DNA from: a virus
IMG/VR virus record: IMGVR_UViG_3300046000_011507
Location: 1-42,612 of that record
DNA: 42,612 nt
Reading direction: 5' to 3' (one strand)
The position numbers and the translations under genes are program-made. Numbering within the stretch: position 1 is the stretch's first letter; each line of letters starts with the position of its first letter. Under the pieces are notes generated by a model. It was not told where the DNA came from. It saw nothing but the letters and a program-made list of their open reading frames with translations, and ran no database searches. Shown piece by piece: positions 37,538 through 42,612 of the stretch.

Positions 37538-37762
37538 CTATGATATCTGGCATCTGTATATGCACAAGACTCTCAATGCTTCAGCATGGCAGCGCGTATA
37601 CTCAGCGCGGGTAAGTATACGATTGTAGTGTGCAACTGTCGCCTCTTCATCGCTTTTTCCAAGAGTGTTGATACGCAAAGCAGCTTGCCATACTGAGTAA
37701 GCTTCAGCTGCTTTGGTTTTGGCTTTTGCAAGTTGTACCGAAATTTCCATCTCATCGTTCAT
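37538..37762 (-). CDS. Helical protein of the KAAxxWxxW family, copy C (diverged)
   Basis: 74 residues. LAKAKTKAAEAYSVWQAALR aligns with copies A and B; the rest (THYNRILTRAEYTRCHAEALR-like) is diverged. Unknown function. Confidence 0.62.
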   Translation of the reverse strand: MNDEMEISVQLAKAKTKAAEAYSVWQAALRINTLGKSDEEATVAHYNRILTRAEYTRCHAEALRVLCIYRCQIS

Positions 37763-37767
37763 ACCTT

Positions 37768-37782
37768 ATTATATCGGAGTTC
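37768..37782 (-). promoter_or_regulatory. GAACT-class promoter
   Basis: GGAACT, CCGA, TATAAT, 5 nt, ATG 37762. Confidence 0.82.
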
Positions 37783-37784
37783 CT

Positions 37785-37952
37785 TTACTTTGTCGCTTCA
37801 AGCGCTCTATACAGAGGTCGTAGGCGATTGCAGTCTACACAGTCACACTTTCCAATTGGATCGACAACTTGACCACCGTAATCTGCGATCAAGTCTTCTA
37901 GCGTCTTGCGCAGTAGCGCAATCTTAACAGCGTCTTCTGTGGTCGTATTCAT
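37785..37952 (-). CDS. Small Cys-motif protein, unknown
   Basis: 55 residues. Contains GKCDCVDCNRL, a Cys-x-Cys-x2-Cys cluster that could bind zinc with another ligand. Helical flanks. Leaderless promoter upstream. Confidence 0.6.
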   Translation of the reverse strand: MNTTTEDAVKIALLRKTLEDLIADYGGQVVDPIGKCDCVDCNRLRPLYRALEATK

Positions 37953-37957
37953 ACCTT

Positions 37958-37972
37958 ATTATATCGGAGTTC
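37958..37972 (-). promoter_or_regulatory. GAACT-class promoter
   Basis: GGAACT, CCGA, TATAAT, 5 nt, ATG 37952. Confidence 0.82.
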
Positions 37973-37974
37973 CT

Positions 37975-38127
37975 TTACTTTACACCGAACCGTTTAGCGA
38001 GCATTGCTTTGACTTTAGCTTTAGCCTCTTCGAGATTAGCAGCCTCACGCTTGAACATGAGAAGATCAACCTCATATGCTTCAATAGAAGCCAACTGCTC
38101 TTCAGTGAATTTAGTAATATCGTTCAT
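37975..38127 (-). CDS. Small helical protein, unknown
   Basis: 50 residues (MNDITKFTEEQLASIEAYEV...), two amphipathic helices, no family. Confidence 0.6.
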   Translation of the reverse strand: MNDITKFTEEQLASIEAYEVDLLMFKREAANLEEAKAKVKAMLAKRFGVK

Positions 38128-38132
38128 ACCTT

Positions 38133-38147
38133 ATTATATCGGAGTTC
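38133..38147 (-). promoter_or_regulatory. GAACT-class promoter
   Basis: GAACT, CCGA, TATAAT, 5 nt, ATG 38127. Confidence 0.82.
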
Positions 38148-38148
38148 G

Positions 38149-38445
38149 TTAAGGGTTAGTTAAGCAGATCGGCTGTTCAGGCCTATACACAATCGCTTGC
38201 ATATTCTCGTATGTATCGAATGCTGAATTTCTCCACTCTACATTGACGAGCTCTTCTATATCAGCTTTAGTCTGACAGAAGTATAGCTGGGTCTTAATAT
38301 CTGCTAAAGAGGTCGCCATGACCCATTTTTTACCATCCGGCCATGCAAAGAAGAATGGTGTTGTATAGTTCTCTTCATGCTCATTGCTGAATACGCTTTC
38401 AGCAATGAGATCGAATAGTTCGTCTTTAATTTGTTTATTTGTCAT
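38149..38445 (-). CDS. Paralogue pair, member 2
   Basis: 98 residues. Aligns along most of its length with the protein at 38435: IAESVF, TTPFxFxW, DIxxxLxxCQTKxxIxELVNVEW. A tandem duplicate. Overlaps member 1 by 11 nt and has no promoter of its own. Function unknown. Confidence 0.68.
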   Translation of the reverse strand: MTNKQIKDELFDLIAESVFSNEHEENYTTPFFFAWPDGKKWVMATSLADIKTQLYFCQTKADIEELVNVEWRNSAFDTYENMQAIVYRPEQPICLTNP

Positions 38446-38737
38446 GCCATCGCTCTTTTAGAGTTAACGAGTTATTGTTAAGAAGCTCTTGCATACTTTC
38501 GAGCATATCATCTTCAGCATCTGCCCACTCCACATTGACAAGCTTATCAAGCTCTTCTTTAGTTTGGCAAGAGACCAGACTACACTGTATATCATCCAGA
38601 GTAATAGGCTTATGACTAGTAGAATTATCACCATCCCATAAGAAATTGAAGGGGGTTGTGAAGTGCTCTTCATAGTCCTCAAATACGCTTTCGGCAATAA
38701 CAGCGAAGATCTCAGCTTTAAGTTCGTTTAGATTCAT
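38435..38737 (-). CDS. Paralogue pair, member 1
   Basis: 100 residues. Shares IAESVF, TTPFNFLW, SCQTKEELDKLVNVEWADA with member 2. First gene of a two-gene unit; no clear GAACT promoter upstream (only a degenerate GAAACT), so regulation differs from its neighbours. Confidence 0.68.
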   Translation of the reverse strand: MNLNELKAEIFAVIAESVFEDYEEHFTTPFNFLWDGDNSTSHKPITLDDIQCSLVSCQTKEELDKLVNVEWADAEDDMLESMQELLNNNSLTLKERWHDK

Positions 38738-38761
38738 AACATATTCAGTTTCAATATACTA

Positions 38762-39142
38762 TCAGCCTACTACTACTCGGATAGCAGGCTCGTCTTTATC
38801 ATGCAGTTCGCGAACCTTATCAGTCTCTTCTTCTGTCGCTACGAACACGGGCTCTTTGACCTTCTTTACCTTCTTCTCTTTGACAGGCTTATCAACCTTC
38901 TCGACCTTAGCTGCTTTCTTAGCAGGCTTAACGGACGCTTCTTTCTTATCGTTCTTCTTGAGGAAGTTACGAGTCTCTTCTTCAATAAGGAACGCGCTAA
39001 GAGATTCTTTATCAACACTATTGATAAGGAACTGCATCATATCTGCCTCAGTAAGGCTAGGAGCTAGCGCGCGCAGCGTATTAAGTGTATCTTTATCGGA
39101 TGGATGAACGAGGACGCCTTTGTACTTTGATTGATAAGCCAT
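38762..39142 (-). CDS. Lys-rich linker protein, unknown
   Basis: 126 residues. N-terminal 60 residues look like a folded helical domain (GVLVHPSDKDTLNTLRALAP, LTEADMMQFLINSVDKESL). From 66 to 97 a Lys/Val/Ala-rich disordered stretch (KPAKKAAKVEKVDKPVKEKK) follows, then a short acidic end. The basic tail could bind nucleic acid. Leader of about 38 nt without Shine-Dalgarno. Confidence 0.66.
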   Translation of the reverse strand: MAYQSKYKGVLVHPSDKDTLNTLRALAPSLTEADMMQFLINSVDKESLSAFLIEEETRNFLKKNDKKEASVKPAKKAAKVEKVDKPVKEKKVKKVKEPVFVATEEETDKVRELHDKDEPAIRVVVG

Positions 39143-39187
39143 ATGATTGATTAGATTGATTGTTTATTTGTTAGTCTCTACTCTATT

Positions 39188-39202
39188 ATTATATCGAAGT
39201 TC
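39188..39202 (-). promoter_or_regulatory. GAACT-class promoter with leader
   Basis: GGAACT, TCGA, TATAAT; the ATG is 45 nt away. Box is standard but the gene is not leaderless. Confidence 0.72.
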
Positions 39203-39205
39203 CTT

Positions 39206-39580
39206 TTAGCTATTCCACATTACTTTATGACCGACTACTTTCAAATCAATATCGTATCGAACGTTAACATAATCAACGATATTCCGAATATCGTTCGCAC
39301 TCAATTCGCACATATCATCTTCTCTCAACGATCCCGCATTGAGAAGTTCGGAGAGATTCGCCGATGAATGAGAGTCTCTCTCATTAATGAATTCACTCAT
39401 TAATTCGTCATCGAACATTAGATCGATATCCTTTATACTTTCTAGAATTTCTTGAAGGGTTCGCATAGTAGATTTACTCCTTACACTCTTATTATATTGA
39501 CGTTCGTTTTGAGCGATTTCACTAAAGATCGTAGGCTTACGATTCTTCATACTCTCTTTGATTTCTTGGAATGTTCGCAT
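39206..39580 (-). CDS. Protein with duplicated N-terminus and nested start
   Basis: 124 residues. Two similar head segments: MRTFQEIKESMK at 1-12 and MRTLQEILESIK at 39-50. A second promoter (39491-39505) and a Shine-Dalgarno-like TAAGGAG precede the second Met (39466), so a 86-residue product is also likely. Looks like a tandem duplication of promoter plus head that left both copies in one frame. Acidic C-terminal part, function unknown. Confidence 0.62.
   Translation of the reverse strand: MRTFQEIKESMKNRKPTIFSEIAQNERQYNKSVRSKSTMRTLQEILESIKDIDLMFDDELMSEFINERDSHSSANLSELLNAGSLREDDMCELSANDIRNIVDYVNVRYDIDLKVVGHKVMWNS
39491..39505 (-). promoter_or_regulatory. Intragenic GAACT-class promoter (GAACG)
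   Basis: GAACG, TCAA, TATAAT inside the gene at 39206, upstream of its internal start. TAAGGAG follows, 11 nt before the ATG. Confidence 0.68.
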
Positions 39581-39607
39581 AATGGATTTATTACTCTCTA
39601 CTCCATT

Positions 39608-39622
39608 ATTATATCAGAGTTC
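39608..39622 (-). promoter_or_regulatory. GAACT-class promoter with leader
   Basis: GGAACT, CTGA, TATAAT; ATG 39580 is 27 nt downstream of the -10. Confidence 0.75.
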
Positions 39623-39865
39623 CTTACAACCATCTCGGAAGAGAATCTGCTTAACAGTAGCTACGTGTTGCATCGTCTCTGCTAACTTCTCATAGGCCTC
39701 TCGGAGCTTCATTAACTCTTCAAACGTGCTCCTAGAAGCAGCATACCTTACTGCCTTTTCATAAGAACCGAACCCACATTCAATATCTGCCATATCCGTA
39801 ATGATCTTGTCAAGTGCAGGATCACTGGTGGCATTGAGAGCAGCGATGATAGTAGAGTTGGCCAT
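39614..39865 (-). CDS. Small helical protein, unknown
   Basis: 83 residues (MANSTIIAALNATSDPALDK...), helical, no family. Its last codons overlap the next promoter. Confidence 0.63.
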   Translation of the reverse strand: MANSTIIAALNATSDPALDKIITDMADIECGFGSYEKAVRYAASRSTFEELMKLREAYEKLAETMQHVATVKQILFRDGCKEL

Positions 39866-39891
39866 ATAGATAGGATTATTGCCGACAACTT

Positions 39892-39906
39892 ATTATATCG
39901 GAGTTC
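39892..39906 (-). promoter_or_regulatory. GAACT-class promoter with leader
   Basis: GAACT, CCGA, TATAAT; ATG 39865 is 26 nt downstream. Confidence 0.75.
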
Positions 39907-40144
39907 GTTATGAGCAGTTTCGCCGTAGAGGGAGGAGTTGTGATTTCTATGACTATGCGTCGCTGTATGGATAATGTGTTTATTATGAAAACCAGTTTCT
40001 CTGCAGACGTCACAGAATTTCTATATTATTGTTATATGAGAGATCAAAGTTAGACAATGGCGGAGTCGCAACAATTTCCTCCACTTTACATAAACTTGCT
40101 TTGTTATAACATCATTGCCCAATTTTAATCTCTCTTATACTATT

Positions 40145-40159
40145 ATTATATGGTAGTTC
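40145..40159 (-). promoter_or_regulatory. GAACT-class promoter without an obvious gene
   Basis: AACGAACT, ACCA, TATAAT, then a region without an intact reading frame. Could drive a small RNA or a decayed gene. Confidence 0.65.
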
Positions 40160-40218
40160 GTTAACTACTCAACTACTATATGAACTTTTGGTCTTATAGT
40201 TTTCAGGTTTACTCTAGT

Positions 40219-40464
40219 CTAGTAGGTCTGAAAAGGACCGTATGTCTTGAAATTCTCAGGTTCTTCAGGTTCTGTAATCTCTTCAGACTCTTCTAGTTCC
40301 TCTAAGCTTTGGATTCTTTTGTGCTCTTTGCGCGCTTGAAATGTGCGATTTCCTTCGCACCAAGGGCAAGATCCATGATTGCGACAAGTGCGATCGAAGC
40401 GCTTGCTCTTTCGGAATTGCGCTCGTTTCTCCTTTCCGAATTCAATTGCTTTATCTAAGCTCAT
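40219..40464 (-). CDS. Phage protein with CRNHGxCPWC motif
   Basis: 81 residues. DRTCRNHGSCPWCEGNRTFQ is the core of a conserved short phage family with a C-x5-C-x2-C pattern and basic flanks, probably zinc binding. The C-terminal half is acidic and Pro-rich. First gene of the minus early block; promoter box has TAAAAT and sits 5 nt upstream. Confidence 0.75.
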   Translation of the reverse strand: MSLDKAIEFGKEKRAQFRKSKRFDRTCRNHGSCPWCEGNRTFQARKEHKRIQSLEELEESEEITEPEEPENFKTYGPFQTY

Positions 40465-40469
40465 ATTTT

Positions 40470-40484
40470 ATTTTATCCAAGTTC
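40470..40484 (-). promoter_or_regulatory. GAACT-class promoter
   Basis: GAACT, TGGA, TAAAAT, 5 nt, ATG 40464. Confidence 0.65.
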
Positions 40485-40843
40485 ATTATTTATTATTTAT
40501 CGTTTGTATTTCACTATTTCGGTTAATTTTTCTTTTTGATATAAATACGAACTGCTCTATCATCTCTATACCACAATACTCTCTTCTCTATCTATCTTTT
40601 TTGTATTTCTCTTTCCTCTTATATGATTACTCTCTTCTCTTATGTGTTCTTTTGTTTATCTCATTGTCTCTCTGCGTTGTTCTATGGTATTACTATCATG
40701 ATATTATATTGTGTATATAGTGCTTATACACGCGTCTATTAGAATGAGGTACTTATCTTATCCATTTACTTCTATTAGAAAGTTGGGTTTTTCTTTTAAA
40801 ACTTATACTTTTTATTCTTTTTTTTATACTTTTTCTTTTCTTT

Positions 40844-40851
40844 TATAAATA
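40844..40851 (+). promoter_or_regulatory. Late promoter, perfect TATAAATA
   Basis: Exact octamer, 7 nt before ATG 40859. Confidence 0.72.
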
Positions 40852-40858
40852 TAATATA

Positions 40859-41443
40859 ATGAGGAAGTATATAGATGGTAATGTTGATCTATCTAATTTA
40901 TATCTAACACAGCTACCCGATTTTCTTTCTGATGTAGAAGTTATAGGTAGCTTTAAGTGCGATGATAATAATCTTACTTCTCTTGAGGGATCACCTACCA
41001 GTGTTACACAGGCATATAGTTGTAGTGGAAATCTTATAACTAATCTGATAGGTGCACCAAGAGAGATAGGAGGTAATTTTTTCTGTCAACAAAATAAATT
41101 GTTAGAATCACTCAATGGTGGTCCTATTAGTGTAGGTGACGGCCTTTATTGCAGCTTTAATGAAAAGCTATCTAGTCTGGCGGGTGCGCCCTCCAGTATA
41201 AAGTTTTTTACTTGTAATTATAACTATCAACTTAAATCGTTTAAAGGAGGACCTTCTACTGTTACAGGACATTTCTTTTGCATAGGTAACAAAAAATTAA
41301 CATCTCTTGAAGGATTTCCTGAATATATTGGTAGAGATTTAAACTTTAAGAAGAATGGTCGGGTGTTTACTGAAGAAGAAATAAGAGCTGTGTGTAAAGT
41401 AAGAGGTCGAATTTATTTAGAACCACCTGACAAACGCAGATAG
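40859..41443 (+). CDS. LRR-like repeat protein 1
   Basis: 194 residues. Repeats of about 20 residues with core LTSLEGSPxxVxxxFxCxxN, a pattern common in phage and some bacterial leucine-rich-like proteins. Conserved head (MRKYIDGNVDLSNLYLTQL) and C-terminal cap (FTEEEIRAVCKVRGRIYLEP). Probably a curved solenoid for binding, role unknown. Late promoter. Very similar to protein 2. Confidence 0.75.
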   Translation: MRKYIDGNVDLSNLYLTQLPDFLSDVEVIGSFKCDDNNLTSLEGSPTSVTQAYSCSGNLITNLIGAPREIGGNFFCQQNKLLESLNGGPISVGDGLYCSFNEKLSSLAGAPSSIKFFTCNYNYQLKSFKGGPSTVTGHFFCIGNKKLTSLEGFPEYIGRDLNFKKNGRVFTEEEIRAVCKVRGRIYLEPPDKRR

Positions 41444-41458
41444 AGATGCAATTTTTAT

Positions 41459-41466
41459 ATTAAATA
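41459..41466 (+). promoter_or_regulatory. Late promoter variant ATTAAATA
   Basis: 6 nt before ATG 41473. Confidence 0.62.
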
Positions 41467-41472
41467 TATAAT

Positions 41473-42057
41473 ATGAGAAAGTTTATTAAAGGTGATGTTA
41501 ATCTATCTAATTTATATCTAACACAGCTACCTGATTTTCTTTCTGATGTAGAAGTTACAGGCGACTTTAAGTGTCATGACAATCTACTTACCACTCTTAA
41601 AGGGTCACCTTCAATAGTTGGAGCAGTCTACGCGTGTGGCGGAAATCTAATAACTAATCTTAGGGGTGCTCCTGATTATGTAAAAGGTAATTTTTTTTGT
41701 CAGGAAAATAAATTGTTAGAATCGCTTGAAGGTGGCCCTACACGTGTTGGTGACGGCTTTTATTGCAGCTATAATGAAAAACTAGTTAGTCTGGCTGGCG
41801 CTCCCTCCAGTATAAAGTTTTTTGCCTGTCAGCTTAACCGTCAACTCAAATCACTTAAGGGTGGACCCACTAGAATTGAAGGTTTTTTCTTTTGTTCAGA
41901 TAACAAAAAATTAACATCTCTTGAAGGATTTCCTGAATATATTGGTAGAGATTTACAGTTTAAGAAGAATGGACGAGAGTTTACTGAAGAAGAGATTAGA
42001 GCGGTGTGCGAAGTAAAGGGTCGAATTTATTTAGAACCACCTGACAAACGCAGATAA
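41473..42057 (+). CDS. LRR-like repeat protein 2
   Basis: 194 residues, same length and architecture as protein 1 with identical DNA over long stretches, for instance the segment encoding TSLEGFPEYIGRDL. Differences fall mainly in the repeat surface positions. Recent tandem duplicate. Confidence 0.76.
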   Translation: MRKFIKGDVNLSNLYLTQLPDFLSDVEVTGDFKCHDNLLTTLKGSPSIVGAVYACGGNLITNLRGAPDYVKGNFFCQENKLLESLEGGPTRVGDGFYCSYNEKLVSLAGAPSSIKFFACQLNRQLKSLKGGPTRIEGFFFCSDNKKLTSLEGFPEYIGRDLQFKKNGREFTEEEIRAVCEVKGRIYLEPPDKRR

Positions 42058-42073
42058 GAGCTGCAATTTTTAG

Positions 42074-42081
42074 ATTAAATA
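42074..42081 (+). promoter_or_regulatory. Late promoter variant ATTAAATA
   Basis: 7 nt before ATG 42089. Confidence 0.62.
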
Positions 42082-42088
42082 TAATATA

Positions 42089-42612
42089 ATGAGAAAGTAT
42101 ATTAAAGGTGATGTATATTTGGCTAGACTCTACTTAACAGAGATACCTGAATTTCTTTCTGGTGTTGAGATTAAAGGTGAGTTTGCTTGTTATAACAATC
42201 AACTTAAATCTCTCAAAAATTGTCCCACTAATATAATGGGTGAGTTTATTTGTAGTTATAACAAACAACTTAAATCTCTTGTACACGGCCCTACCTATGT
42301 CGATACTAACTATGATTGTTCAAGTTGTGCTTTAGTGTCTCTTTCAGGAGCTCCTACAAGAGCTGAAGGTATGTTTGATTGCAGTTCGAATCAACTTAAA
42401 ACTCTTGATCATGCTCCTTCTTTTGTAAAAGGTGGTTTTATTTGTAATAACAATGGCATTAAATCTCTTAATAATGGTCCTCTGGTTGTCGATGGAAGTT
42501 ATATATGTGCCTTTAATAAATTATCTAATTTTATAGGTGCACCAGACCGTATAGGAGGTGATTTTGAGTGTACAGGTAATAAGATAACTTCCTTAGATGG
42601 TTTACCTAAATT
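42089..42612 (+). CDS. LRR-like repeat protein 3 (partial, runs off window)
   Basis: At least 174 residues, open to the right edge. Head MRKYIKGDVYLARLYLTEIP matches the others; repeats (LKSLKNCPTNIMGEF, LVSLSGAPTRAEGMF, ITSLDGLPK) are more diverged and already extend further than the repeat part of 1 and 2. Confidence 0.74.
   Translation, partial: MRKYIKGDVYLARLYLTEIPEFLSGVEIKGEFACYNNQLKSLKNCPTNIMGEFICSYNKQLKSLVHGPTYVDTNYDCSSCALVSLSGAPTRAEGMFDCSSNQLKTLDHAPSFVKGGFICNNNGIKSLNNGPLVVDGSYICAFNKLSNFIGAPDRIGGDFECTGNKITSLDGLPK

Larger units (their letters stand above)
39866..40218 (-). other. 353-nt gap with promoters and a broken Cys/His-rich frame
   Basis: Besides two promoters, the minus strand has a frame that reads FCDVCRETGFHNKHIIHT (near 39960-40020) with a TAG stop just before it and no good start. 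It may be a decayed zinc-binding gene or chance. I see no other gene. Confidence 0.4.
40465..40858. other. 394-nt pyrimidine-rich intergenic region
   Basis: Apart from two promoters, the plus strand here is strikingly C/T-rich with almost no G, and short frames in it are hydrophobic by composition only. It separates the minus early block from the plus LRR-like genes. An isolated TATAAATA-like box at about 40540 has no ATG after it. Confidence 0.55.

Noticed and set aside
40379-40720. Plus-strand hydrophobic frame of 113 codons
   Set aside because: Arises from T/C-rich DNA, begins inside an opposite-strand gene, lacks a promoter and has no family signal.
1-42612. Insertion sequences, integrase or attachment sites
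   Set aside because: No transposase or integrase motif and no tRNA-fragment repeat seen; the two identical Ile2 tRNAs are complete genes, not att sites.

Overview
This 42.6 kb window is part of the genome of a tailed phage of T4-like (contractile-tail) type. The left end carries a large terminase with T4 gp17 architecture, a gp19-like tail tube, a tail sheath cut by the window edge, and a gp14-like neck protein. Further right are a T4-lysozyme-like protein and 13 copies of a T4-type late promoter (TATAAATA and close variants). The DNA is AT-rich. Several products carry lipoboxes and one is an outer-membrane barrel, so the host should be a diderm (Gram-negative) bacterium. I cannot name the host or a close relative from the sequence alone.

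Layout. 1-3219 (minus): sheath, tube, terminase. 3237-8943 (plus): acidic structural-like protein, neck protein, PD-(D/E)XK nuclease, RmlD-like reductase, metalloprotease-like protein, putative holin and a lipoprotein. 9019-13255: small accessory genes, a dCMP-deaminase-like enzyme, a second HExxH protein, an EF-hand protein and a secreted pectate-lyase-like lipoprotein. 13333-13735: four tRNAs. 14197-16699: nine tandem paralogues of short Gly-x-Gly-x proteins. 16749-29858: small genes plus tRNA-Asn, a second tRNA-Ile2, an outer-membrane barrel, a TilS-like lysidine synthetase, an Rnl5-like RNA ligase, a papain-like protease, GDP-mannose dehydratase and GDP-fucose synthase, a second deaminase and a RadA-like ATPase. 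29880-32887: tRNA-Tyr and four more genes, three with late promoters, ending with the lysozyme-like protein. 32888-33154: convergent junction. 33155-40464 (minus): a dense early-type region of small genes, most with a private promoter. 40859-end (plus): three tandem LRR-like paralogues, the last cut by the window edge.

Expression logic. Two promoter families dominate. One is GAACT-N4-TATAAT (40 copies counted by eye); the other is the T4-like late octamer (13 copies). In most copies the start codon lies exactly where transcription should begin: 5-6 nt after TATAAT, and 5 nt (up to 7) after the octamer. Shine-Dalgarno sequences are nearly absent. The phage therefore appears to make mainly leaderless mRNAs. 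The GAACT motif also precedes tRNA genes, which argues that it is a promoter and not a translation signal.

Functional links. TilS sits 0.8 kb from one of two identical tRNA-Ile2(CAU) genes, its expected substrate, so the phage seems to carry its own AUA-decoding module. The RNA ligase could repair cleaved tRNAs. Gmd and the fucose synthase together would make GDP-L-fucose. The lipoproteins, barrel and pectate-lyase-like protein point to remodelling of the host envelope. The Gly-x-Gly-x array is the most unfamiliar element.
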